IMG/VR virus record: IMGVR_UViG_3300042882_000356
Coordinates: 1-35,318 of that record
Strand: one strand, 5' to 3'
DNA length: 35,318 nucleotides
From: a virus
Made by a program: the position numbers and the translations under genes. The notes beneath the pieces were generated by a model. It searched no databases. It was not told where the DNA came from and worked only from the letters and a program-made list of their open reading frames with translations. This document shows, in pieces, positions 1 through 5,822 of the stretch (the first letter of the stretch is position 1; each line of letters starts with the position of its first letter).

Positions 1-127
1 TTTTGAGGTGTATATAGATGAGTAAGTTAGACATTAGAGTAGATAAAGAAGCTGTACTTAAACATGATGATATAGTTAGACTTGGCAGGGAGTTTGGGGG
101 ATTGAAGGAGAGTAGGTTTTTGAATTG
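1..127. repeat. Left copy of exact 127-bp inverted terminal repeat
   Basis: The first 127 bases equal the reverse complement of 35192-35318 with no mismatch; identity stops at base 128 (t here, g in the other copy). The repeat holds the ribosome binding site and first 36-37 codons of the rep gene. A length of exactly 127 matches the largest k-mer used by common de Bruijn assemblers, so the repeat may mark a branching node shared by both ends and not a true terminus. Confidence 0.97.
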
Positions 128-749
128 TTGTTTAGTTGGGTTAGATAACTATAATAGACTAGCTGACTTTGAATATTATCCTGTTAATATACAAAGATAC
201 GCGGACAAGAATGGGTTAGCTTACTCTGAAGCTTATAAAGAAGTTAAAGAGTTTGCTATTAAACACATGGAGGAAACCTTATTCGTAAAGTTAGCTAATG
301 GGTCAACTTGGGGAACTCCTCTAATCTACGACATAGAGTTCTGCGATGACATTAAGTTTTTAAAGATTAAGTGGAACAAAGAAGTTATACCTCTAATCAG
401 CGGAACTATGGAGAATGGAAAGTTCTTACGCTATGACGCTAGAATGGACTCTACCTCTAGCAATAAAGTTTATTTACTTTCTGAACTTTTACAGAGAAAC
501 TTGTACAAGTTAAGTCTAAGACCTTTTGCTTTTACCTTGAGTATCATGGAAATTAGAGAAGCTACTGGAACTATACATAGTTATCCAGAGTACTACGAAC
601 TAAAACGTAATGTTATTACTCCTACTTTAAAGGAAATGGCAGAGACTATAGGAGAGAAGCTTACCTTAGTTAAAGGAAATAGACGAGAAGTTACCTTTGT
701 ACGAGCTAAAGAGACTGAACCTAAAACCTTACTACCAACTGGAGTTTAA
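18..749 (+). CDS. Rep_3 family replication initiator protein
   Basis: A 243-aa protein with the layout of plasmid/phage-plasmid initiators of the Rep_3 (RepA/RepB/RepE) family, which bind iterons at an origin and recruit host replication proteins. Visible family features are the winged-helix signature around LLSELLQRN and LSLRPFAFTLSIMEIREATG (residues about 155-185), then YPEYYELKRNVITPTLKEM, where family members carry the helix that leads into the second winged-helix domain, and the closing VKGNRREVTFVRAKE. The start is ATG at 18 with GAGGTG 7 bases upstream. Only 17 bases precede the gene, so any iterons or promoter lie outside the window. The first 36 residues recur at the other end of the window. 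A phage-plasmid lifestyle is inferred from this gene only. Confidence 0.85.
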   Translation: MSKLDIRVDKEAVLKHDDIVRLGREFGGLKESRFLNCCLVGLDNYNRLADFEYYPVNIQRYADKNGLAYSEAYKEVKEFAIKHMEETLFVKLANGSTWGTPLIYDIEFCDDIKFLKIKWNKEVIPLISGTMENGKFLRYDARMDSTSSNKVYLLSELLQRNLYKLSLRPFAFTLSIMEIREATGTIHSYPEYYELKRNVITPTLKEMAETIGEKLTLVKGNRREVTFVRAKETEPKTLLPTGV

Positions 750-750
750 A

Positions 751-1146
751 ATGAAACTATGCAGTAAACTACAAGTATCTTATGAATATGGTTTAGCCGA
801 TTATGATGCTATGCACTTTGGAACTACAGTAGGGATTTATCCAGCTGTATATACTGACTTACATAAGCTTATGAAAACTATAAATGGAGTTTTGGTAGAT
901 GAAATTTGTCACTGGAAATTAGACGAAAAGACTTTAACTAGAAGAACTAGACCTGCTTTATGCCTACTAAATAAATATTATGGGCTGTATAAAGCTGACT
1001 TACTTATGTATTATAGTAGTGAAACATTAAGTATAACTATGTATTTTGCTAATGAAAATATAAATGTAACTGAACTTTTGACTGCTTTTGAAGACCAAAA
1101 TGCCCATAAACTAAGTTTTGACCCAGTTAGAACTTGGATTAGCTGA
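751..1146 (+). CDS. Unknown 131-aa protein downstream of rep
   Basis: I do not recognise this protein. The ATG at 751 follows the rep stop codon by one base and has GGAG 6 bases upstream, inside the end of rep, so the two genes are probably one transcription unit and translationally coupled. A longer open frame runs back to 697 within rep, but its start lacks a good ribosome binding site. The protein is mixed alpha/beta in character with many Tyr and Leu (YEYGLADYDAMHF; LLNKYYGLYKADLLMYY), no signal peptide and no membrane segment. A role in replication control or copy number is possible from position alone. Confidence 0.75.
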   Translation: MKLCSKLQVSYEYGLADYDAMHFGTTVGIYPAVYTDLHKLMKTINGVLVDEICHWKLDEKTLTRRTRPALCLLNKYYGLYKADLLMYYSSETLSITMYFANENINVTELLTAFEDQNAHKLSFDPVRTWIS

Positions 1147-1162
1147 CAATATCTGTTATAAT
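1134..1162 (+). promoter_or_regulatory. Probable sigma70 promoter upstream of the small ORF and nrdJb
   Basis: A perfect -10 box TATAAT (1157-1162) sits 17 bases after TTGGAT (1134-1139). It overlaps the last codons of the 131-aa gene and lies 25 bases before the ATG at 1188, which is preceded by AAAGGAG. The -35 box is weak (3 of 6). It would separate expression of the NrdJb region from rep. Confidence 0.55.
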
Positions 1163-1187
1163 AGTCTCTAACTTAAAGGAGACTCCA

Positions 1188-1331
1188 ATGACCGACACAC
1201 AACAACCAACTGAACCTAGCTATTTAGATAAACTTAGAGCTAGAGAGCTTAAAGACACACCACTAAAACAAGAGGACACTAAAGATGAGCTTCAAAATCG
1301 ACCAGAAGATAACGGGTTACAAAGTAGTTGA
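1188..1331 (+). CDS. Small charged 47-aa protein
   Basis: A 47-aa reading frame starts at ATG 1188 with AAAGGAG (1174-1180) 7 bases upstream and a TATAAT promoter just before it. The peptide is hydrophilic and rich in Asp, Glu, Lys and Gln (for example YLDKLRARELKD, LKQEDTKDEL), with no membrane segment. It ends 47 bases inside nrdJb in another frame, so it might be a translationally coupled leader for nrdJb. I recognise no family. Confidence 0.5.
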   Translation: MTDTQQPTEPSYLDKLRARELKDTPLKQEDTKDELQNRPEDNGLQSS

Positions 1332-1935
1332 TAAAACTGAACCTACAACTACATCTCAAGAGGAGTCAGCTATTCAAGTAATGAATGAATTTATCTCTCG
1401 CCCAGACTTTTTAGCAGGAACTACCTATAAAATCAAAACTCCCCAGTCAGAACACGCCATGTATATAACTATTAATGACATGATTCTAAACGAGGGAACA
1501 GCTGACGAGTCCAAACATCCCTATGAGATGTTCATTAACTCCAAGAACATGGAACACTTCCAGTGGGTACTTGCACTAACGAGGTTAATCAGCGCAGTTT
1601 GGCGTAAAGGAGGTAATGCGCACTTCCTCATCGAGGAGTTGAAGAACGTATTCGACCCCAAGGGAGGTTACTATAAGAAGGGCGGAGTCTATATGCCCTC
1701 AATAGTTGCTGAAATCGGACATACTATCGAGAAACATCTACTAGCAAGTGGCAGTTTAGTAGTTGAAGTAGACCCTAACTTGGAAAAGTTCCTAAAAGAG
1801 AAGCGGGAAGAGGTCAGTTCAGACGGTAAGTTCCCAGAATCAGCTACTCTCTGTCCGAAATGTAGTGTAAAGTCAGTTATCATCCTTGATAACTGTAAAA
1901 CTTGTCTGAATTGTGGAGAATCTAAATGTGGGTAG
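1285..1935 (+). CDS. nrdJb: NrdJb-type subunit of split class II (B12-dependent) ribonucleotide reductase
   Basis: A 216-aa protein matching the C-terminal (TSCPD) part of adenosylcobalamin-dependent ribonucleotide reductase, which in Pseudomonas-type split enzymes is the separate subunit NrdJb. Telling segments are GYKVVDKTEP near the N terminus, FINSKNMEHFQWVLALTRLI (about 84-103), SAVWRKGGNAHFLIEELKNV, FDPKGGYYKKGGVYMPSIVA, and a Cys-rich tail with Cys at 190, 193, 204, 207, 210 and 215 (CPKC, CKTCLNCGESKCG) that should bind zinc or carry reducing thiols. The start is ATG 1285 with AGAGGA 8 bases upstream. The catalytic partner NrdJa is not in the window. It is probably a phage-carried helper gene that raises dNTP supply, alone or with the host subunit. 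Confidence 0.85.
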   Translation: MSFKIDQKITGYKVVDKTEPTTTSQEESAIQVMNEFISRPDFLAGTTYKIKTPQSEHAMYITINDMILNEGTADESKHPYEMFINSKNMEHFQWVLALTRLISAVWRKGGNAHFLIEELKNVFDPKGGYYKKGGVYMPSIVAEIGHTIEKHLLASGSLVVEVDPNLEKFLKEKREEVSSDGKFPESATLCPKCSVKSVIILDNCKTCLNCGESKCG

Positions 1936-2009
1936 ATAACGATTCACTTGTATTATGTTCAATGGCAATAGCTATATTAGTTTTAACCTTCTACTTCTCA
2001 AGCTACTAA
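1926..2009 (+). CDS. 27-aa single-pass membrane peptide overlapping the nrdJb end
   Basis: ATG 1926 overlaps the last codons of nrdJb (10 bases shared) and has GGAG (1915-1918) 7 bases upstream. The peptide has a short polar start (MWVDNDS) followed by a hydrophobic run, LVLCSMAIAILVLTFYF, long enough to cross the membrane once. It ends 4 bases before the stop codon of the convergent endolysin gene. Function unknown; its neighbours make a lysis-related role conceivable, but nothing in the sequence shows one. Confidence 0.5.
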   Translation: MWVDNDSLVLCSMAIAILVLTFYFSSY

Positions 2010-2013
2010 CCAG

Positions 2014-2364
2014 TTAACCTCTCCACCGTGCATGACCTTCTCTTACATCAACATGAGTGAAGGTCTTGTAGCTTCCCAAACCTCCAATCCTATCTCCAAA
2101 TACAGTTTCCAAGTAACCTTGTACATCATGTGCTGTCATATCTTTAATTTTAATATCAGCTGCATTACCTAAGACGTGTTGAGACTTCTTAGCTCCGCCA
2201 ACTTTAGCATTATGCTTCTCGCAGCGTTTTCCGCTCATAATAATAATAGGCTTGCCAACTTTAGTGCGGATTTCCTCTAGTAAGTCAACTAACTTCTCAC
2301 TCACCTCCATCTCACCACACCCACAATGGCACGTAAACTCACTAGGTTTAAAGTGTTTGCTCAT
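2014..2364 (-). CDS. Peptidase M15-family endolysin
   Basis: A 116-aa zinc peptidase of the M15 (D-Ala-D-Ala carboxypeptidase-like / L-alanyl-D-glutamate endopeptidase) type used by phages to cut peptidoglycan cross-bridges. The metal and catalytic motifs are visible: SQHVLGNAADIKI (His and Asp ligands) and FTHVDVREGHARW (second His and following Asp). The N terminus FKPSEFTCHCGCGEMEV is typical of the M15_3 group. There is no signal peptide, so release should depend on a holin. The start ATG overlaps the stop of the upstream holin-like gene (ATGA) and has AGAGG upstream. It is the last gene of the minus-strand operon. Confidence 0.9.
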   Translation of the reverse strand: MSKHFKPSEFTCHCGCGEMEVSEKLVDLLEEIRTKVGKPIIIMSGKRCEKHNAKVGGAKKSQHVLGNAADIKIKDMTAHDVQGYLETVFGDRIGGLGSYKTFTHVDVREGHARWRG

Positions 2365-2603
2365 TTCTTACCTCTCAAGAGTAAAATAGTTTTAAGTTTC
2401 TGTTCCAGCCGTATCATATCATTATCTAGGACTCGGATTTGGTCAATTAGCTCTACAAGTACAATATAAGCTTCTTCCAGTATCGGCTTGACCATAGTTG
2501 TAGTCCAAATCCACACAAAGTAGACAATATAACCCATCCCAGCCGCAGATATTATAGGAAAACCATACTGATTTATATAGTTAGCAAGCTCTTTAAGGTC
2601 CAT
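2361..2603 (-). CDS. Holin-like protein, second of a tandem pair
   Basis: An 80-aa protein with a short N terminus, one long hydrophobic segment (about residues 14-40, GFPIISAAGMGYIVYFVWIW) and a charged heptad-like C terminus (LIDQIRVLDNDMIRLEQKL). This is the layout of BhlA-like and other single-membrane-segment phage holins. It overlaps the endolysin start by 4 bases and the upstream paralogue by 11 bases. Both proteins share the N-terminal GFPI..A...G pattern, so they look like a duplicated pair, perhaps holin and antiholin. Family assignment is by architecture and context, not by a diagnostic motif. Confidence 0.7.
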   Translation of the reverse strand: MDLKELANYINQYGFPIISAAGMGYIVYFVWIWTTTMVKPILEEAYIVLVELIDQIRVLDNDMIRLEQKLKTILLLRGKK

Positions 2604-2844
2604 TAGGCTTATCCTCTTCTTTTGGAAGTTCTAAAGCTGTCGAAAGTAGTTTATCTATTTTCAAAATGTCCTGTGACATAGAGCTGACCCGTAGGTCGAG
2701 CTGTTTTATAATAGCTATTAGACTTTTAACCTTCTCAAGTACAGAATCTAGGATAAACTTCTGCGTGAGGAAGACAAAATACATCCCCACGCAAGCAGCT
2801 GCTATTGGAAATCCTACTTCAGTGATAAAGTTTAGAAAGTCCAT
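2593..2844 (-). CDS. Holin-like protein, first of a tandem pair
   Basis: An 83-aa protein with one predicted membrane helix (about residues 10-34, VGFPIAAACVGMYFVFL) and a C-terminal amphipathic coiled-coil region (SLIAIIKQLDLRVSSMSQDI) ending in an acidic, Pro-containing tail. It resembles the downstream 80-aa protein in size, topology and the GFPIxAA start of the membrane segment. It lies just before the second copy and the M15 endolysin, so a lysis function is likely. Confidence 0.7.
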   Translation of the reverse strand: MDFLNFITEVGFPIAAACVGMYFVFLTQKFILDSVLEKVKSLIAIIKQLDLRVSSMSQDILKIDKLLSTALELPKEEDKPNGP

Positions 2845-2855
2845 AGGCTTTTAGG

Positions 2856-3011
2856 CTAAGAAATAGCTTCAGACACTACATCAACTACTGAATCTACCGT
2901 TACGTCAACAACTGTTTCTACAATTTCATGGGGAAGAATAGGAACTGCTGTTTCAATAGCAACTTCAGCTACGTCTTTTACTGTTTCTACTAAATCGTCA
3001 AAGATAGACAT
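2856..3011 (-). CDS. Small acidic Val-rich 51-aa protein
   Basis: A 51-aa frame from ATG 3011 with GAGGT about 6 bases upstream, ending 11 bases before the first holin-like gene. The peptide (beginning MSIFDDLVETVKDVAEVAIE) is dominated by repeating Val/Glu/Asp patterns such as ETVVDVTVDSVVDVV, which could form an amphipathic helix or strand. There is no clear membrane segment. Its place at the head of the lysis genes suggests co-expression with them; function unknown. Confidence 0.6.
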   Translation of the reverse strand: MSIFDDLVETVKDVAEVAIETAVPILPHEIVETVVDVTVDSVVDVVSEAIS

Positions 3012-3030
3012 ATAAACCTCGAAAAGAATT

Positions 3031-3048
3031 GCCTAGAATCCGCTAGGC
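3031..3048 (-). terminator. Short hairpin between the 132-aa gene and the 51-aa gene
   Basis: GCCTAG (3031-3036) and CTAGGC (3043-3048) form a 6-bp perfect stem with a 6-base loop. Read on the minus strand it is followed by AATTCTTTTC, a poor U-run. It could be a weak or leaky terminator that limits read-through from fibre genes into lysis genes, or simply chance. Confidence 0.3.
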
Positions 3049-3060
3049 TCGGTTACTTTA

Positions 3061-3459
3061 TTAAGCTGAAGGAGCAGATTGAGCATTAACTTTAACTAAA
3101 GCATCAGCAACTAAAGCATCTAGTTGGTCAGCAGGGATTTGAGCTTTCAGTGCGTCAAGAACTCGTTTAGCTTTACCTTGTTCAATAGCTTCAGTACGGA
3201 TTAAGAAAGTAATACGTTTACGATATTGATAGTCTGCAATCAATGAAATAGTATCTAAAGGGATAAACGCTGGTAGCTCTTCAGTTGGTGTGTCCATATA
3301 AGGTGCAATGTCAGCAGGTACTTCGCCTTGTGGTAGAGCAGCTAACATAGCTGTATAGTTATCAATGTTAATTTGGTATTGATGAACTTCTCTTTCACGG
3401 TGAACTACGTTAAGAGCTAAAGTATCGATTGTGTCTTGGTTTGTGATTGTTAAATACAT
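3061..3459 (-). CDS. Unknown 132-aa protein following the propeller fibre gene
   Basis: Not recognised. The start ATG at 3459 has AGGA about 7 bases upstream on the minus strand. The protein has a helical N-terminal half with charged stretches (HREREVHQYQINIDNY), a Pro-rich middle (GEVPADIAPYMDTPTEELP) and an Ala-rich C terminus (RVLDALKAQIPADQLDALV). No membrane segment or signal. A gene of this size directly after a fibre gene is often a fibre assembly or accessory protein, but I see no motif that proves this. Confidence 0.65.
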   Translation of the reverse strand: MYLTITNQDTIDTLALNVVHREREVHQYQINIDNYTAMLAALPQGEVPADIAPYMDTPTEELPAFIPLDTISLIADYQYRKRITFLIRTEAIEQGKAKRVLDALKAQIPADQLDALVADALVKVNAQSAPSA

Positions 3460-3482
3460 TGTAAATGTCCTGTTGTTAAAAG

Positions 3483-4889
3483 TTAATTTGAAAATGCTAC
3501 GTTTGAAAGAGATGACCCATGTAGTGTGGAAGTATCTGCGTACTTAGTTCCATAACCATTACTCCAAGCATAGGCTCCGAGCCAAGGAGTAGAACCTTGC
3601 GAAAATACTAAACTATTATTTGCTGTATTAAATTTTACTGCAGTAGTTGAACCTATAGTAGTAGATGGTGCGCTGTATTTAGTCCCAAACCCACTACTAC
3701 TCCATGCCCAAGCATTAGTTCCTGGAGATGCCGCGTTTGATGTAACAATAGCTGTACTAGTAGAATTAAAAACTATATCTGAGCCATTAGCAGATAAAGT
3801 TGCAGGGTCTGAAAATTTAGTACCGTACCCACTTCCGCTAAAAGCGTAAGCATGAATAAAGGGCGTGGTAGAAGTAACAAAAACTATAGCGGAAGAATCG
3901 CTATTAAATCTACTACCTCCTGTGAATGATGCGTTAGTTGTAAAAGGGCTAGTAAACTTAGAGCCAAATCCAGAAACATCACTCCAAATATATACGTTTG
4001 GTTCCCAAGGACCTCCACTACTACCACAAGATGTTGTAACTAAAGTGCTAGTTGAATTAAATTGTAGGTTGCGTTGACTACCCGAAGTAGTAGTAGCTGG
4101 GTTAGCATATTTAGTCCCAAAACCAGAGCCATCGCTCCAAGCATAAGCAATTACAGGAAAACTGGTAACATTATACAAAAATGCAGCTACTGTACCCGCT
4201 GTATTAAAAGAACAACTTCCAGATGATGTAGGTACTGTAGCAGGTATTGTGTATTTGCTACCAAAACCATTACTCCAAGCATAAGCGTTGACAGTTGGAG
4301 AACCTCCAGAACCTACAATAATAGCTGAATTACTTGGGTTTATAGAAACACCAGTGCTTGAGGTACCTGCTGCTGTAGAAGGATTAGTAAATTTAGAACC
4401 AAAACCTACACCATCACCCCAACCATAAGCTGTAACATAAGGAGATGTTGAACCAACAGCAGCTACAAACCCTCCAATAGGAGTTACACTATTACTAGCA
4501 GCACTTTCAGCACTAGAATATCCTAAACTGTTATTAGCACGAACTGTAAAAGTGTAAGCCGTTCCATTAGTTAGCCCAGTTACAGTAATTGGACTTGTTG
4601 CTGAGGTTGCGGTAATTCCAGAAGGAGTGCTTGTAGCTGTGTAAGTTAAACTTCCTCCACCAGTTACAGAGCTTCCAGTAAAACTTACTGTCGCTAAAGT
4701 GCTACCTCCATTAGCAGTTCCTATAGTAGGGACTGAGGGCGCACCAACAGCACCCGCCCATAACCCAGCTTGTTTTTGCTGTAGTTGACTATTTAACCCC
4801 CAAGAGCCGTTAGCTACTCCAGTATAAATAGTACCGCTAGAAGTAGCTGCAGTAGCGACAACAAAATTACCTTTCCAACGATTAGCCAT
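3483..4889 (-). CDS. Fibre protein: FN3 domain plus seven propeller-like repeats
   Basis: A 468-aa Ser/Thr/Gly-rich protein. Residues 1-48 form a small head (WKGNFVVATAATSSGTIYTG). Residues about 50-137 are a fibronectin type III domain (ITVTGLTNGTAYTFTVRANN followed by SLGYSSAES). Residues 139-468 hold seven repeats of about 45-50 residues with the pattern AYxWSxGxGFG(S/T)K(F/Y)xxP and a trailing hydrophobic strand with FN. Seven such units, with the last lacking its final strand and an extra FVAAVGS strand before the first, fit a seven-bladed beta-propeller closed by strand exchange. There is no signal peptide. AAGGAG precedes ATG 4889. It lies among fibre genes and is a candidate receptor-binding protein; function is inferred. 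Confidence 0.75.
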   Translation of the reverse strand: MANRWKGNFVVATAATSSGTIYTGVANGSWGLNSQLQQKQAGLWAGAVGAPSVPTIGTANGGSTLATVSFTGSSVTGGGSLTYTATSTPSGITATSATSPITVTGLTNGTAYTFTVRANNSLGYSSAESAASNSVTPIGGFVAAVGSTSPYVTAYGWGDGVGFGSKFTNPSTAAGTSSTGVSINPSNSAIIVGSGGSPTVNAYAWSNGFGSKYTIPATVPTSSGSCSFNTAGTVAAFLYNVTSFPVIAYAWSDGSGFGTKYANPATTTSGSQRNLQFNSTSTLVTTSCGSSGGPWEPNVYIWSDVSGFGSKFTSPFTTNASFTGGSRFNSDSSAIVFVTSTTPFIHAYAFSGSGYGTKFSDPATLSANGSDIVFNSTSTAIVTSNAASPGTNAWAWSSSGFGTKYSAPSTTIGSTTAVKFNTANNSLVFSQGSTPWLGAYAWSNGYGTKYADTSTLHGSSLSNVAFSN

Positions 4890-4900
4890 TAGAAAGCTCC

Positions 4901-5293
4901 TTATGAAATATCTTCATAACTTAAAGTGTAAGTGATTTTACTAGCTGTACCAGAAGTGACAGTAATTGAAGTACCTTCTTCTAAATAAACAGCAGTAGAC
5001 TTATCAAGTACGTTCAAAGATGCACCTGCTGGAATAGCTACTGTAAAAATAATAGGGTAAGCTGTACCGCCAGAAGGAGCAGAGCCTTGAGCTACTGCGC
5101 CATTAGTATAAATAGAAACAGTTGCATTGATAGAGTTAGTTCCGTCAACATTAGCTGCTAAAATTTGGTTTACTTTATAAACTTTACCGCTTGCTGCTGC
5201 ATTAGGCAAAAGAACAACTGCGGTCGTTACCGCTGGGGTAAGGTAAGTTGTCTTTGCATAGATGTTTGCAACATTAACTATGTTTGGAGCCAT
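4901..5293 (-). CDS. Beta-rich phage structural protein (130 aa)
   Basis: A 130-aa protein starting MAPNIVNVANIYAKTTYL, a beginning I associate with small virion-linked proteins near fibre genes in many tailed phages. It is almost entirely predicted beta strand (TTAVVLLPNAAASGKVYKV; TSITVTSGTASKITYTLSYE), without Cys, membrane segment or signal. AAGGA lies before ATG 5293. It sits 11 bases upstream of the propeller fibre gene on the same strand, so it is likely a fibre-associated or tail-tip decoration protein. The exact role is unknown. Confidence 0.65.
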   Translation of the reverse strand: MAPNIVNVANIYAKTTYLTPAVTTAVVLLPNAAASGKVYKVNQILAANVDGTNSINATVSIYTNGAVAQGSAPSGGTAYPIIFTVAIPAGASLNVLDKSTAVYLEEGTSITVTSGTASKITYTLSYEDIS

Positions 5294-5316
5294 ATTTGTT
5301 TCCTTTTACTAAAATA

Positions 5317-5817
5317 TTAGATTGCAAAGGCACCGTGAAATTTATCATGTGCTTCTAAAGATACAAGTTCAGCTAATTCAAAATCGTCAAAGTAGCCTAT
5401 GTTTTTACGTTTTTTATTAATATCAATATACACAAACCATTTCTTAGAAATTTTATGCCATGAAACACCTTTTGCTCCAGAGGTATTTGATGAGAATATT
5501 TTTCTATTACTTGCATTTTCAGATATTGTTGCTGAACGTAAGTTTTCAATTCTATTGTCCAATGTAATTCTGTTTATATGGTCTAATTGTTTTGGTAAGT
5601 AGCCATTATGCCATAAAAAAATCAATCTGTGAACTTTATAAGATATTCCTTGTATTTTAGTTGATATATATTTCTTATTAGGGCTATTACTATAAGTAGA
5701 TATACTACCGATAACAGCACCAACTTCACCAGAAGGACCTCCAGTTGAGATTTTTCTAATAAGATTTCCATCATCTCTATAATCAAATAATCTTTTTAGT
5801 TCGGCTTGAGTTATCAT
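5317..5817 (-). CDS. HNH homing endonuclease with AP2 DNA-binding domain
   Basis: A 166-aa protein with an HNH_3 core around residues 62-105: VHRLIFLWHNGYLPKQLDH, then INRITLDNRIENLR and SENASNR. A C-terminal AP2-type domain (about 113-155) follows: GVSWHKISKKWFVYIDINKK, then IGYFDD. This HNH-AP2 combination is typical of free-standing homing endonucleases in phages. Its ribosome binding site, GGAGGT, overlaps the stop codon of the upstream fibre gene, so it is well fitted into the operon. The gene is more AT-rich and Lys/Asn/Ile-rich than the Gly/Thr-rich fibre genes on both sides, consistent with insertion. All HNH residues look present. Confidence 0.9.
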   Translation of the reverse strand: MITQAELKRLFDYRDDGNLIRKISTGGPSGEVGAVIGSISTYSNSPNKKYISTKIQGISYKVHRLIFLWHNGYLPKQLDHINRITLDNRIENLRSATISENASNRKIFSSNTSGAKGVSWHKISKKWFVYIDINKKRKNIGYFDDFELAELVSLEAHDKFHGAFAI

Positions 5818-5822
5818 TTAGA

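Noticed and set aside
1-127. Hairpin telomere or terminal-protein terminus as in N15 or phi29
   Set aside because: No protelomerase, terminal protein or protein-primed polymerase gene is seen, and the repeat holds an ordinary gene start; the exact length of 127 fits an assembly node better.
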